In this document: one piece after another, positions 44,046 to 53,871 of the stretch
Numbering within the stretch: position 1 is the stretch's first letter
How the letters are laid out: the number at the start of each line of letters is the position of its first letter
Origin: Coraliomargarita sinensis
Lineage (GTDB): Bacteria > Verrucomicrobiota > Verrucomicrobiia > Opitutales > Coraliomargaritaceae
Assembly: GCF_003185655.1 (NCBI RefSeq)
Contig: NZ_QHJQ01000012.1
Span: forward strand, 22,945 to 86,944
Length of the DNA: 64,000 bases
Direction: 5' to 3'
Program-made: the position numbers and the translations under genes
The notes under the pieces: model-generated
Databases searched by the model: none
The model's input: the letters and a program-made list of their open reading frames with translations, nothing else
Told to the model about the DNA's origin: nothing

Positions 44046-45983
44046 CTAGGACTGCAGCGCACTGAGTTCACCGGCGGCGATTTCCCATTCGTAATTTTTT
44101 TCTTCCAGGTATTTTGCCACACGTCCGGCTTTAACATTGAGCTCTTTGGCGGCCTCGGGGTCGCTGTAGCTGGAGGGGTCCTCCAGTTGCTTGGAGATTT
44201 CGCCCTGTTGCTCTTCGAGCTCCATAATTTCCGCCTCCAGGCGATTGACTCTTCGTTCAATATCCTTGCGGGCGGCGGAGGCGGCCTTGCGTTCTTCGGC
44301 CGCGATTCGCCTGCGCTCCTTGGCGCTGAGTGCTTTGTGCTCGCCCTCGGTCGCCAGGCTGCCATCCGGGCGGGCGTTTTTCAGGCCTGCGACCAGGCCT
44401 TCCTGTTCGGAACTGGTTCCGGATTTGCGCAGGTAATAATCATAGTCACCGGGATAGTGGGTGATTTTTCCCGCCTGGATTTGGATGGTCTCCTCGGCAA
44501 TGGCGCGGATGAAGTGCACGTCGTGACTCACGAAGAGGAGGGTGCCGCTGTAGTCTTTCAGGGCGGAGACGAGGGCGTCGATACTCGGCATGTCCAGGTG
44601 GGTGGTGGGCTCGTCGAGTAAAAGCAGATTGGGTGGGGCCAGAAGCAGCTTCACCAGTGCCAACCGGCTTTTCTCACCCCCGCTGAGAACTTTGACCTTC
44701 TTGAAAACTTCATCTCCGCGGAAAAGGAAAGCGCCGAGGACCGTACGAACGCTTTGCTCGTTCATGCCTCCCTCCACCCGTTCCATGGCCTCGTCCAGGA
44801 CCGTGCGTTCGAGATCGAGCACCTCCACGCGTTGCTGGGAGAAGTAGCCCACGCTCACATTGAGCCCGAGCTCCCGGGTACCCGCTTGAATCGGCACCTG
44901 CTCGGCGAGGATTTTAAGCAGAGTGGATTTACCCGCGCCGTTTGGTCCGACCAGCACGATGCGCTGGCCTTTTTCAATTTTCAGGTCGAGACCGGAGTAG
45001 ACCCGGTGGTCACCATAGGCTTGATCCACCTTTTCGAGTGTGGCGACCCGTTGGCCACTGCGGTCGGGTTGGGGGAACTTGAAATGAATGGTGTCGGCGG
45101 CACTTTCCGGAGCTTCGATCCGCTCCATTTTCTCGAGCTGCTTGAGGCGCGCCTGGGCCTGACTGGCTTTGGTCGCCTTGGCCCGGAAACGGCGGACAAA
45201 GTCTTCAAGGTGGGCGATCTCACGCTGCTGGTTTTTGTAGGCGGCCAGTTGCTGGGCTTCCCGTTCGGCTTTTTCTTTCAGGTAATGTTCGTAGTTGCCG
45301 GTATAGCGGTGCAGCTTGCCATGGGCGATCTCGGCGATGCCGTCGCAAACCGCATTTAAAAATTCGCGGTCGTGCGAGATGGTCAGAATAGCCCCGGGGT
45401 AGCGCTTGAGCTGGTTTTGAAACCAGCCCAGTGTTTCCAGGTCGAGGTGGTTGGTGGGCTCGTCCAGCATGAGCAGGTCCGGCTCCATGACGAGCAGCCG
45501 GGCCAGGTGCGCGCGCATGATCCAGCCCCCGCTGAGAGTATGGGCGGGCTTGTCGCAGTCGTCGGAGCGGAAGGCGAGCCCGGCGAGAATGCGCTTGGTC
45601 CGTGCTTCCAGTTTATAGCCGTCCAGTTCGACAAAGCGCTCCATCGCAGACAGTCGCTCGGGTGCTTCGGGGTCGGGAAATTGGCGGAGGGTTTTGTAGA
45701 TCTCGCACAACTCCGGTGTGATGGAGCTGGCGAGCTCGGTCACGGTTTCATCCCCGGCGGGAGCACTCTCCTGAGGCAGGTAGCCGATGCGCAGGTCGCG
45801 CTCTGTCTCGATTTCCCCCGAGTCCGGCTCGCTTTGCCCGAGCACGATATTGAACAGCGTGGTTTTCCCGGCACCGTTCGGGCCGACGAGGCCGACACGC
45901 TCGCCGCGCTGCAAACGAAAGGAAATATCGCTGAACAGGACTTTCGGGCCGAAGCCTTTGCTGATTTGTGAAATGGTAAGCAT
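44046..45983 (-). CDS. ABC-F family ATP-binding protein (Uup/YheS-like)
   Basis: A 645-residue soluble protein with two ABC ATPase domains and no membrane segment, of the ribosome-associated ABC-F group. Domain 1: Walker A LVGPNGAGKTTLFNIV, signature LSGGWIMRAHLARLL, Walker B LLMLDEPTNHLD. A linker with basic helices (FRAKATKASQAQARLKQLEK) follows, the P-site tRNA interaction motif of the family. Domain 2: VGPNGAGKSTLLKIL, LSGGEKSRLALVKLL, LLLLDEPTTHLD. The C-terminus is a coiled coil (~550-645). In relatives it helps stalled ribosomes. Single gene. Confidence 0.93.
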   Translation of the reverse strand: MLTISQISKGFGPKVLFSDISFRLQRGERVGLVGPNGAGKTTLFNIVLGQSEPDSGEIETERDLRIGYLPQESAPAGDETVTELASSITPELCEIYKTLRQFPDPEAPERLSAMERFVELDGYKLEARTKRILAGLAFRSDDCDKPAHTLSGGWIMRAHLARLLVMEPDLLMLDEPTNHLDLETLGWFQNQLKRYPGAILTISHDREFLNAVCDGIAEIAHGKLHRYTGNYEHYLKEKAEREAQQLAAYKNQQREIAHLEDFVRRFRAKATKASQAQARLKQLEKMERIEAPESAADTIHFKFPQPDRSGQRVATLEKVDQAYGDHRVYSGLDLKIEKGQRIVLVGPNGAGKSTLLKILAEQVPIQAGTRELGLNVSVGYFSQQRVEVLDLERTVLDEAMERVEGGMNEQSVRTVLGAFLFRGDEVFKKVKVLSGGEKSRLALVKLLLAPPNLLLLDEPTTHLDMPSIDALVSALKDYSGTLLFVSHDVHFIRAIAEETIQIQAGKITHYPGDYDYYLRKSGTSSEQEGLVAGLKNARPDGSLATEGEHKALSAKERRRIAAEERKAASAARKDIERRVNRLEAEIMELEEQQGEISKQLEDPSSYSDPEAAKELNVKAGRVAKYLEEKNYEWEIAAGELSALQS

Positions 45984-46050
45984 ACAGATTTTTATCGGGA
46001 CAGAGGCTTGCTAGGCGTGGGCAGAGCGGTTTGCCTGCAAAAAAAAAGAA

Positions 46051-46617
46051 ATGACAGAAACGAGCAGTCCAAATCCCTTGATCACGCTCTGGTATAAGCC
46101 GGGTCAGACCTTGCAAGGTCTAATTGCCTCTGGCAAGGGGCGAAGCGTCGCTGTGTTCATCGCGGCCATATTTGGCGTGGTGCAAGTCTGGCCGGCATTT
46201 GCCGCGCAGGGCTCTGCTCGCCCGGGCTTGCTGCTGCTCGGTGCTTTTGTCGGGGTGGCTGGGCTTTATCTTTTCAGCTGGTTGCTCCGGAATTTCAGTC
46301 GCTGGTTCGGGGGAGGGGCTGAGCTGGTCGATGTCCGCACCGCATTGGGGTGGGGACTTTTGCCCTGGGCCGGGCTCTTCGGACTTTTACTTGTTCTGGT
46401 AACCGCAACCAGTGGCGATGCCCGGCAGATGTTTCCCCTGTTCTTTGCTGCGATTGTCTATGGCTTTGTCATTTTACTTTCATGTTTGGCGGTCGCGCTC
46501 CGCCTCTCATTAATGAAAGCGTTTTTCTGTCTGATCTTAACGTTTCTCGTGAGTATTTTTCCGCTCACGTTCGTCATGCAGTTGTTTTTCGGCGTTCCTG
46601 GTCCGGAGGCGCCGTAA
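46051..46617 (+). CDS. Yip1-family integral membrane protein
   Basis: A 188-residue membrane protein with five likely helices. The N-terminus NPLITLWYKPGQTLQGLI is the usual amphipathic lead-in of bacterial Yip1-domain proteins (…W..P..T.…), and DVRTALGWGLLPWAGLFGLL is the mid-protein signature. Bacterial Yip1 proteins have no settled function. It is divergent from the ABC-F gene with a 67-base gap and is followed by a repeat region. Confidence 0.7.
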   Translation: MTETSSPNPLITLWYKPGQTLQGLIASGKGRSVAVFIAAIFGVVQVWPAFAAQGSARPGLLLLGAFVGVAGLYLFSWLLRNFSRWFGGGAELVDVRTALGWGLLPWAGLFGLLLVLVTATSGDARQMFPLFFAAIVYGFVILLSCLAVALRLSLMKAFFCLILTFLVSIFPLTFVMQLFFGVPGPEAP

Positions 46618-46620
46618 ATG

Positions 46621-46735
46621 CTGCTCCTGTCGTTGACCTGCTTTAGCCGGTCAACCGATCGGACAATCGGTTCCGCAAGGCCGATTCGGTTCGCATGGCT
46701 TCCGCCTTCACATATAGCTACGGCGGACAGGAAAG
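46621..46735 (+). repeat. Divergent relative of dispersed repeat family A
   Basis: The 274-base gap before recN contains GTTGACCTGCTTTAGCCGGTC AAC (self-complementary), then CAAGGCCGATTCGGTTCGCA, which parallel the order of blocks in the family A copies at 5926 and 52107 but with many differences. A second GTTGACCTGCTTGTGGCGGT follows at about 46751. No gene is seen in the gap. Confidence 0.5.
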
Positions 46736-46891
46736 CGGTGCGAGTACGTTGTTGACCTGCTTGTGGCGGTTAGGCGGATGGGCAGCGATTACCTTGGGGC
46801 CGGATTTTGCTGGCGATGCGTGTTAAGGCTTGTTGGAAAATTTTATTTTGAAAAACTTCGTGATTCCTCTTCCTAAGACTTAACGCATCCC

Positions 46892-48550
46892 ATGCTTCAA
46901 TATATTCGCATAAAAAACCTCGCGCTGCTTGATGAGGTGCGGCTTGAGTTCGAGCCCGGCTTCACTGCGGTGACAGGGGAGACAGGCGCGGGTAAGAGCG
47001 TTTTACTCGGGGCGTTGAGTCTACTCTCCGGGGCCCGTACGGACAAGTCTCTGGTGCGGCAGGGACAGGATCGGCTGGAGGTTGAGGCGGCCTTATATTT
47101 TGACGACACCGCAGCCATCGATGCGCTGCTTGAAGCCGCGGGCTTGCCGATCTGCGAAGACGGTGTGCTCCTGCTCTATCGCAGTATCCACCGCAGTAAG
47201 ATGCCACGGGTGCAGATTAACGGCAACATGGCCACCCTCACTCAGTTGCAATCACTCGGTGAGTCATGGATCGATTTCCATGGTCCCGGGGAACCGCAGA
47301 AGCTGTTTCAGGAGAAGCGTCAGTTGGAAATGCTGGACGCATACTCCGGTAATTTAAAGGCAGTGGAAGAATACACCGCCGATTTTCGTGCCTGGCGCGA
47401 GGCCTTGAAGGAAATTGATGAGCTTGAGGGCAGCGAGCGCCTGGATGAGGACGAACTCGACTTTGTGCGCAAACAGATCGCCAGGATCGACGCTGTTGAG
47501 GTGAGTGAGGATTCGATCGAAGCGCTGGAGCGGGATTACACGCGGATGTCGAGTGCGCAGGAATTGACGGCCATCGCCAGCGAGTGCGCCGAGGGCATGG
47601 TTGGCGAACAGGGTGTGAGTGAGCAACTCATGACCGTGGTCGGGCGGATGGAGGCATTGGCCGAGCTCGATAACGAATCGGCGTCTCTCTTGGAGCGCGC
47701 CCGCAGTTTGCAGATCGAGTTGCAGGACCTCGGCTCGGAAGTCGAGCGTATGGCGGGTGATTTGGACTTTGATCCGGAAGAGGTGGAAGCCGTGAACGAA
47801 CGCATGAACCTCTGGCAGGAAGTCCGGCGGAAGTACGGGGGCAGTGTCGAATCCGTCCTGGCCAAGCGCGAAGAACTGGCCGGGAAGATCGCCATTCAGG
47901 GCGATATCGAAGGCGTTTTAAAGGAGAAGCGCGACGCTGCAGCCAAGATGGAGAAAGATCTGGCTAAAGCCGCTGCGAAATTGACCGGGACCCGTGAAAA
48001 AGCGGCCAAGTCGCTCGGCGAGAAAGCGGCCAAGTTGCTGCAGGCACTTGGATTCAAAAAAGCCAAACTGGGGATTGAGGTGCTGCGTGATGCAGGACTG
48101 CACGAGCGGGGCGACAGCCATTGCCGCTTTGTCTTTTCGCCCAACGCCGGTCAGGAGTTGTTGCCTCTGAACAAAATCGCCTCCAGTGGCGAGACGGCTC
48201 GCGTCATGCTGGCGCTGAAGACCGTGTTGGCCGAGGCCGATGCCACGCCGCTGCTGGTCTTCGACGAGGTGGACGCCAACGTCGGCGGCGAAGTGGGCCG
48301 TGCGGTCGGTGCCGAACTGGCCCGCTTGGCTGCGGAACATCAGGTGCTTTGTGTGACCCACCTGCCGCAAGTCGCCTCGCTGGCGCAGAATCACTTTATC
48401 GTCACCAAATCGCAGGACGAGGACTCCACCACGGTGGCCATTGCCCCGATTCACGCGACCCGCGAGGATCGTCTCGCCGAACTGGCGCGCATGTTGGGGG
48501 ACCGCAATTCCGCCTCGGCCCGTGCTCACGCCGAGGAATTGCTCGATTAG
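46892..48550 (+). CDS. recN: DNA repair protein RecN
   Basis: SMC-like ATPase acting in double-strand-break repair, 552 residues. The N-terminal MLQYIRIKNLALLDEVRLEF and Walker A VTGETGAGKSVLLGAL are diagnostic. Coiled-coil helices run through residues ~150-370, and the C-terminal half has the ABC signature ASSGETARVMLALKTVLAEA with Walker B LLVFDEVDANVGGEVGRAVG. The switch region is LCVTHLPQVASLAQNHFIV. Single gene, with a weak hairpin after its stop. Confidence 0.95.
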   Translation: MLQYIRIKNLALLDEVRLEFEPGFTAVTGETGAGKSVLLGALSLLSGARTDKSLVRQGQDRLEVEAALYFDDTAAIDALLEAAGLPICEDGVLLLYRSIHRSKMPRVQINGNMATLTQLQSLGESWIDFHGPGEPQKLFQEKRQLEMLDAYSGNLKAVEEYTADFRAWREALKEIDELEGSERLDEDELDFVRKQIARIDAVEVSEDSIEALERDYTRMSSAQELTAIASECAEGMVGEQGVSEQLMTVVGRMEALAELDNESASLLERARSLQIELQDLGSEVERMAGDLDFDPEEVEAVNERMNLWQEVRRKYGGSVESVLAKREELAGKIAIQGDIEGVLKEKRDAAAKMEKDLAKAAAKLTGTREKAAKSLGEKAAKLLQALGFKKAKLGIEVLRDAGLHERGDSHCRFVFSPNAGQELLPLNKIASSGETARVMLALKTVLAEADATPLLVFDEVDANVGGEVGRAVGAELARLAAEHQVLCVTHLPQVASLAQNHFIVTKSQDEDSTTVAIAPIHATREDRLAELARMLGDRNSASARAHAEELLD

Positions 48551-48585
48551 AGGATACCATCGGCCTCAGTAAAATTAAGCGCAAT

Positions 48586-48617
48586 AGGCATTGACCGAAA
48601 AATGCCTTTCCCCTTTA
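48586..48617 (+). terminator. Possible weak terminator after recN
   Basis: A 7-bp stem AGGCATT / AATGCCT with an 8-base loop, followed by a pyrimidine-rich stretch (TTCCCCTTT) instead of a clean T run. It lies 36 bases after the recN stop and upstream of tig. Confidence 0.35.
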
Positions 48618-48671
48618 TTGCTCCGCTTTTCTCCGGGGAACCCAGTTTGCCGGATCCGCTAACTTTAAATT

Positions 48672-50015
48672 ATGAGCACCGTGAAAACCGACGTCAAAGA
48701 CATCAACGAGACCCGCAAGACTATTACCGTGAGCTTCACTTCCGAAGAGGTGACCGAGCAGGAGGCTGCTCTGGTAAAGGACTTTCAACGTCAGGCGAAG
48801 ATCCCCGGCTTCCGTCCGGGCAAGGCACCCGAGAAAATGGTGCGCTCCCGCTTCGCCAAGGATATTAACCAGGAACTCAAGCAGCGGGTCATCTCACAGG
48901 CGCACCAGGAGGGTGTCGGCGGAGCTGACTTCGAAGTGTTCAACATCGTCGACCTCGAGGATGGGGAAATCGCCCCTGGTTCGGATGCCAAGATCATCTT
49001 TACCGTCGATGTGGTGCCCGAATTCGAGCTGCCTGAGTACGAGGGGATCCGTGTCACCAGTGAACCGACTGAGGCCACCGAGGAGGACATCGACAAGATG
49101 CTGACCCAGATTCTCAACCAGCGTGCCGAGTACAATGTTGTGGAGAAGGCGGCAGAGAAAGGGGACTACGTACGTTGCTCCTACGAAGGCAAAATCGGTG
49201 ACGAGTTTGTCGCTGACCTTGTGCCGGATACGCCCATGTTCGGCACCCAGAAAGTCACCTGGGAGGAAGCCGGATCTGAAGATGCGCCCGGTGTGCGCGC
49301 CGTGGTCGACGGTCTGGTCGGGATGAGCGCAGGGGACGAAAAGGAAGTCACCATGGAATTTCCCGAGGATTTCAAGCCCGAGGCTCTCGCCGGAAAGACC
49401 GCTACTTACAGCTTGAAGGCTGAGGAGGTGCGTGAGAAGGTACTCCCCGAACTCAACGACGAGCTATTGAAGAGTCTCGGCGTCGAAGATGAGGCCGGTC
49501 TGCGCAAGGCGATTGCCGAAAACATCGAGAACCAGAAGAAGCAGCAAAACGCGAACGGCGAGCGTCAACAGGTGACCGAAGCCCTGATTAAAGCGGTTGA
49601 TTTTCCGGTCCCCGAAAGCGGCGTGCAAAGCGAGACGGAAGAAGTGCTGCGCGACTTCATGCAGCGCAACATGCAGCAGGGCGTCTCCGCGGAGGAATTC
49701 GAAAAGCACAAGGAGCAGCTCCACGAAGGGGCCAGCAAGGCGGCACATGACCGCCTGAAATCCCGCCTTATTCTGAGCAAGATTGCGGAGAAGGAGAAGA
49801 TCAAAGCCGAACAGGATGATTTCAGCCGCATGATCATGATGGAAGCTCAGAATACCGGCCAGAAGCCCGAAAAGCTGGTGAAGGAACTCCAAAAGGACCA
49901 AAGCCGGATCAACCGTATGCGCAGTGAGATTGTTCTGGGCAAAACCATGGATCTTCTGGTGGATAAGGCTGAGCGTGCAACGGTCGAGCCGTCGGTTGAA
50001 GACAGCGAGAAGTAG
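48672..50015 (+). CDS. tig: Trigger factor, ribosome-associated chaperone
   Basis: Folding chaperone and peptidyl-prolyl isomerase of 447 residues. The N-terminal ribosome-binding domain has the loop IPGFRPGKAPEKMVRSRF near residues 40-57. The FKBP-type domain follows at ~150-240 (GDYVRCSYEGKIGDEFV), then the long helical C-terminal arms (~260-435) that form the substrate cradle. It heads tig-clpP-clpX, an arrangement conserved across bacteria, with clpP starting 28-64 bases after the stop. Confidence 0.96.
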   Translation: MSTVKTDVKDINETRKTITVSFTSEEVTEQEAALVKDFQRQAKIPGFRPGKAPEKMVRSRFAKDINQELKQRVISQAHQEGVGGADFEVFNIVDLEDGEIAPGSDAKIIFTVDVVPEFELPEYEGIRVTSEPTEATEEDIDKMLTQILNQRAEYNVVEKAAEKGDYVRCSYEGKIGDEFVADLVPDTPMFGTQKVTWEEAGSEDAPGVRAVVDGLVGMSAGDEKEVTMEFPEDFKPEALAGKTATYSLKAEEVREKVLPELNDELLKSLGVEDEAGLRKAIAENIENQKKQQNANGERQQVTEALIKAVDFPVPESGVQSETEEVLRDFMQRNMQQGVSAEEFEKHKEQLHEGASKAAHDRLKSRLILSKIAEKEKIKAEQDDFSRMIMMEAQNTGQKPEKLVKELQKDQSRINRMRSEIVLGKTMDLLVDKAERATVEPSVEDSEK

Positions 50016-50079
50016 TTCTTTGCCACAGAATTTGTAAAAGCAGTTGATATTCGCTTCGGCCTCTCTACATGTTGACTGC

Positions 50080-50676
50080 GTGAGTTACGTTCCATTACCA
50101 ACAGTCTATGAACGCGAGGGTCGCACCGAGCGCGCATGGGATATCTACAGTCGCCTGCTTCGCGACCGTATCATCTTCATCGGCACCCCGATCAATGATT
50201 TCGTGGCCAATGCCGTGATCGCGCAGATGCTTTTTCTGCAGATGGAGGATCCGAAGAAGGATATCAGCCTCTACATCAACTCCCCCGGCGGCAGTGTGAC
50301 CGACGGAATGGCGATCTACGACACCATGAACTTTCTTCAGTGCGATGTCGTGACCTATTGTGTCGGGCAGGCCGCGAGCATGTCGACCCTGCTGCTGGCT
50401 GCCGGCACGAAAGGGAAACGTTACGCGCTGCCCAACAGTCGCGTGATGATGCACCAACCGACAGGTGGCGCCACCGGGCAGACCTCCGATATTTCAATAG
50501 CCGCCCGCGAGATCGTTCGCTGGCGCGAGCGGATGAATGAATTGATTGCGAGCCACACCAAGAAGACGGCGGAAGAAATTGCCGCCGACTCGGATCGCGA
50601 TTTTTACCTGACCGCGCAGGACGCACTGGAATACGGCATCGTCGACAAGGTGATTGAGAGCAAGCACTCGGCCTAG
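50080..50676 (+). CDS. clpP: ATP-dependent Clp protease proteolytic subunit
   Basis: Serine protease that assembles as a barrel and degrades substrates unfolded by ClpX. The conserved start is [20 protein letters not shown]; its first codon is GTG at 50080. A TTG at 50044 would add 12 residues; there is no in-frame ATG near. The catalytic Ser lies in [20 protein letters not shown] and the His in [15 protein letters not shown]; the Asp is in the later part. The handle-region phrase [20 protein letters not shown] is typical. Middle gene of tig-clpP-clpX. Confidence 0.93.
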   Translation: MSYVPLPTVYEREGRTERAWDIYSRLLRDRIIFIGTPINDFVANAVIAQMLFLQMEDPKKDISLYINSPGGSVTDGMAIYDTMNFLQCDVVTYCVGQAASMSTLLLAAGTKGKRYALPNSRVMMHQPTGGATGQTSDISIAAREIVRWRERMNELIASHTKKTAEEIAADSDRDFYLTAQDALEYGIVDKVIESKHSA

Positions 50677-50737
50677 TCCTGAAGTCGACTTCAAGTCGGG
50701 CCTTCACAAGCAGGTTTATTTTTCGTATCATTTCATC

Positions 50738-52084
50738 ATGGCTAAATCCACACGCATGACTTTTTGCTCGTTCTGCGGAAAAGCGCAGAACGAAGTTCGT
50801 AAGATGATTGCCGGCCCTGCCGGCGTGCACATCTGCGATTCCTGTGTATCCGTGTGTAAAACCATCATTGATCGCGAGCTTTCCGATGGTCAGGAAGCCG
50901 CGCAGCAGCAGGGGGGCAAGCGTGGCGAGCGCTTCAATCTGCTCAAGCCTGCTGAAATCACAGCCCGGCTCGACGAACATATCATCGGGCAGAACTACGC
51001 AAAGAAGGCTCTGGCTGTCGCAGTCTACAACCACTACAAGCGCCTCCGGTCCGACGAGCCCGCATCGGGATTAAACGGCAAAGACGATGAGTTTGCGGAT
51101 GTTCAGATCGAGAAGAGTAATATCCTCTTACTTGGGCCCACGGGCAGCGGTAAGACTTTACTGGCCCGCACCATGGCCAAAATGCTCGATGTGCCATTTG
51201 CCATCGCCGACGCGACGACACTGACGGAAGCTGGCTATGTGGGCGAAGACGTCGAGAACATCGTGCTGCGTCTTCTCCAGGCGGCCGACAACGACGTGAA
51301 AAAAGCCGAATGCGGAATTATTTACGTCGACGAAATCGACAAGATCGGCCGCAAGACTGACAATGTGTCGATTACGCGGGATGTTTCCGGTGAGGGCGTC
51401 CAGCAAGCACTTCTCAAGATTCTGGAAGGTACGGTTTGTAATGTGCCGCCTCAGGGCGGGCGTAAGCACCCGAACCAGGAGTATATCCAGTTGGATACTT
51501 CCAACATACTTTTCATTTGCGGCGGTGCCTTTGTCGATCTCGATAAGATTGTTCAAAGCCGGATCGGTTCCAAAGCGATGGGCTTTGATACCATGCATAA
51601 CCGCCATCAAAGCGAAGTGCCGGTAAGCGAACTTCTGCGCGAGACCCAACCCGAAGACCTCGTTCATTTCGGTATGATTCCCGAATTCATTGGTCGTCTG
51701 CCCATGGTGGCCGTGCTGGATGAACTGAGTCGTTCAGATTTGGAGCATATTTTACGCAATACCAAGAATTCTTTGGTCAAGCAGTACTCCAAGCTCTTCT
51801 CCATGGAAGGCGCGGACCTTCATTTTACTCGGGATGCCGTGGCTGCGATCGCGGAAAAGGCCATTACGCTCAAGACGGGCGCCCGCGCCTTACGTTCCAT
51901 CATGGAGCGGATCATGCTGGACGTCATGTATGACCTGCCACAGGTCGAGAATGTCGAGAAAGTTGTGATCAACCGTTCGGTGGTGGAAGGCCGTGGTAAG
52001 CCCAAGCTCAAAATTCGCAAAGGCGGTAAGAAGAGCAATGCGTCGAAGTCCGACGAGAAGGGTGGCTCGGCGAACGCCGCTTAG
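50738..52084 (+). CDS. clpX: ATP-dependent Clp protease ATP-binding subunit ClpX
   Basis: AAA+ unfoldase of 448 residues working with ClpP. The N-terminal C4 zinc finger is [15 protein letters not shown]...ICDSC. Walker A is [18 protein letters not shown], Walker B is [15 protein letters not shown], the pore-2/RKH loop is [13 protein letters not shown], and the sensor/arginine region is [20 protein letters not shown] 50738 fits the zinc-finger start; the in-frame region upstream overlaps clpP. It is the last gene of the operon and is followed by a repeat-rich gap. Confidence 0.96.
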   Translation: MAKSTRMTFCSFCGKAQNEVRKMIAGPAGVHICDSCVSVCKTIIDRELSDGQEAAQQQGGKRGERFNLLKPAEITARLDEHIIGQNYAKKALAVAVYNHYKRLRSDEPASGLNGKDDEFADVQIEKSNILLLGPTGSGKTLLARTMAKMLDVPFAIADATTLTEAGYVGEDVENIVLRLLQAADNDVKKAECGIIYVDEIDKIGRKTDNVSITRDVSGEGVQQALLKILEGTVCNVPPQGGRKHPNQEYIQLDTSNILFICGGAFVDLDKIVQSRIGSKAMGFDTMHNRHQSEVPVSELLRETQPEDLVHFGMIPEFIGRLPMVAVLDELSRSDLEHILRNTKNSLVKQYSKLFSMEGADLHFTRDAVAAIAEKAITLKTGARALRSIMERIMLDVMYDLPQVENVEKVVINRSVVEGRGKPKLKIRKGGKKSNASKSDEKGGSANAA

Positions 52085-52106
52085 GCCGAATGGCACTAAA
52101 ATAAGC

Positions 52107-52221
52107 GTATTTAATGTAGTCGCTCTGCTTATAGCCGTGCGACTCGAATCGGCCAAACGGCAGCACTTTCCAGTCCGGGTGACCGGCTGAAGCGGGTCAC
52201 CTACGTCCAGCAGCAGGAAAA
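52107..52221 (-). repeat. Dispersed repeat family A, copy 2
   Basis: Reverse complement of the 115-base element at 5926-6040; 104 of 115 positions agree by hand count. It begins 22 bases after the clpX stop. It contains the same pair of potential stems. Confidence 0.8.
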
Positions 52222-52281
52222 CGCGCTTTTTCCGCTACCCCTGTGCTGAAAGCTTCAAGTGCCCAACTGCTGTAGGCTCGC

Positions 52282-52359
52282 TTGTCGCGATGGCACGATA
52301 GTGCCGTCGATTATCGCTGGCATAGATCTAGCGACCTTGTTCTCGCAAGGTCGCTACAA
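52282..52359 (+). repeat. Dispersed repeat family B, copy 2
   Basis: A 78-base element with ends TTGTCGCGA and TCGCTACAA, the same length and orientation as the copy at 6098-6175 and about three-quarters identical. Its inner part has a strong hairpin GCGACCTTG-TTCT-CGCAAGGTCGC. It follows family A copy 2 by 60 bases. Confidence 0.75.
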
Positions 52360-52440
52360 GGACAAACTTTCCAATACCATCGACTGACTTTTACTGACAA
52401 AAAGACAAATGTCGCATCTCGAACACCCCGCTTTGACAAG

Positions 52441-52458
52441 CGAGGCCACGTGGCCTCG
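52441..52458. repeat. Perfect 18-base palindrome
   Basis: CGAGGCCAC/GTGGCCTCG lies in the middle of the 635-base gap between clpX and the gspF gene. Around it (52360-52572) no gene or further element is supported. It could be an operator-like or recombination site, or another small palindromic repeat. Confidence 0.5.
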
Positions 52459-52572
52459 ACGAAGTTTTTACCGAGATGGCGGAGCAAACTCTGTTTCGGG
52501 GGTTCGTATTACCGATAAAAGTTCGGCACTGGTATAAAACCGCTTCGATTTAATTCTGGCTTAAATAGTTTT

Positions 52573-52680
52573 ATGTAGCAGAGCGAGTCCCCTGGCTCCT
52601 TACAGAAAGCTAGCCATAGAGACGGCAGTGGACTGCCATAGCTACATTTAGATGTAGTAGAGCCAGTCCCCTGGCCCCTT
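52573..52680 (+). repeat. Direct repeat pair (family C) flanking a hairpin
   Basis: Two 29-base copies (52573-52601 and 52652-52680; consensus begins ATGTAGyAGAGsCAGTCCCC) differ at three positions. Between them is a foldable block with AGCTAGCCATAGAGACGGCAG pairing to the following CTGCCATAGCT. It lies just beyond the end of the leftward gspF gene and may be part of the same repeat-rich region as families A and B. Confidence 0.6.
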
Positions 52681-52719
52681 GCTTTCGATGCGGTTGCCGG
52701 GCGTGAAATAGGTGTGGTA

Positions 52720-53871
52720 TTAGCCGACCACGCTGGAGAGCTGGAAGATCGGCAGGAACATGGCCATAACGATACCACCGATGACAACACCGAGGAAGGT
52801 GATCAGCAAGGGCTCCATCAGGGAGGTAAGGGCGGCGACCAGGGTTTCGACTTCCGCGTCGTAGAAATCAGCGACTTTAACCAGCATGCCGTCGACATTA
52901 CCGGTTTGCTCACCTGCGCGGCTCATGTGTTTGACCATGGGCGGGAAGTAGGGGTCTTCCGCGACAATTTCGGAGACCTGGCCACCCGCACTAATATGCT
53001 TGGCGATGTTTTTACACGCCCGCTCGACAAACGTATTTCCGGAGGCAGAGGAAGTGATTTCCAAAGTCTTCAGGATCGGGACGCCCGAACGCATGAGAAT
53101 GGCGTAGGTACGGCAGAAACGGGAAAGATTCACTTTCCGTACGAGTTCTCCGATCACGGGGAGCTTGGTGATCACATTGTCTTTGATCACACGGCCTTTG
53201 GGTGTGGCGCAGAATCGTTTAATCATCCAGAAAACACCAAACATCCCGACAAGCAGGAAGATGATGTAGGACTTGAGGAAATCGCTCAGTCCAATGAGGA
53301 ACTGAGTGGGTTTGGGCAGTTCCGCCCCGAAGTCGGTAAACATGTCGGCGAAGACGGGAATCACGAAGACCAGCAGGACATTCACCAGAATGATGGCCAG
53401 GCCGATCACGACAGCCGGGTAGACCAATGCGCCTTTAACCTGCTTCATCAGTTTGACCGTATCCTCAAAGTAGGTCGAGGTCTTATCCAGAATCTCGGCG
53501 AGACTACCGCTGGCTTCACCAGCTTCAACCATGGAGACGAAAAGATTGGGAAACGCTCTCGGGTAATCGGAACAAGAGTCGGAGAAGGAGCGGCCGGCCG
53601 ACACTTCGTTCTTTACGTTGCGAATAATAATTTGAAACACCGGGTTTTCCGTTTGTTCTTCCAGCGCTTCCAGGGCTCCCACCAGAGGTAGGCCGGCTTC
53701 CAGCATGGCGGCGAGCTGCTGCGTGAAAACGGTCAACTCCTCCAGTTTGACTTTTTTACGCTTGGCCTGTTTTTCGTAGGACTTCTGCTTCGCGAGCCTT
53801 TGCCCTTCCATGAAACTACGCTTCTTGCCGGCTTTGCCGGAGGATCCTGATTTGGAGCTTAGATTTGCCAT
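52720..53871 (-). CDS. Type II secretion / type IV pilus inner-membrane platform protein (GspF/PilC)
   Basis: Polytopic inner-membrane protein of 383 residues that supports assembly of pseudopili or pili. After a basic N-terminus (residues 1-45) come two GspF domains. The first has LTVFTQQLAAMLEAGLPLVG and a membrane segment GALVYPAVVIGLAIILVNVL; the second has LSRFCRTYAILMRSGVPILK and the C-terminal LLITFLGVVIGGIVMAMFLP. The ATG at 53871 is preferred over an in-frame ATG at 53928. No other secretion gene adjoins it; the pseudopilin at 8.0 kb could be a partner. Divergent from rpmH. Confidence 0.92.
   Translation of the reverse strand: MANLSSKSGSSGKAGKKRSFMEGQRLAKQKSYEKQAKRKKVKLEELTVFTQQLAAMLEAGLPLVGALEALEEQTENPVFQIIIRNVKNEVSAGRSFSDSCSDYPRAFPNLFVSMVEAGEASGSLAEILDKTSTYFEDTVKLMKQVKGALVYPAVVIGLAIILVNVLLVFVIPVFADMFTDFGAELPKPTQFLIGLSDFLKSYIIFLLVGMFGVFWMIKRFCATPKGRVIKDNVITKLPVIGELVRKVNLSRFCRTYAILMRSGVPILKTLEITSSASGNTFVERACKNIAKHISAGGQVSEIVAEDPYFPPMVKHMSRAGEQTGNVDGMLVKVADFYDAEVETLVAALTSLMEPLLITFLGVVIGGIVMAMFLPIFQLSSVVG

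Noticed and set aside
52714..53691. Plus-strand open frame of 325 codons opposite the gspF gene
   Set aside because: It is antisense to a clear GspF/PilC protein and its His/Asp-rich sequence is an artefact of the opposite strand.
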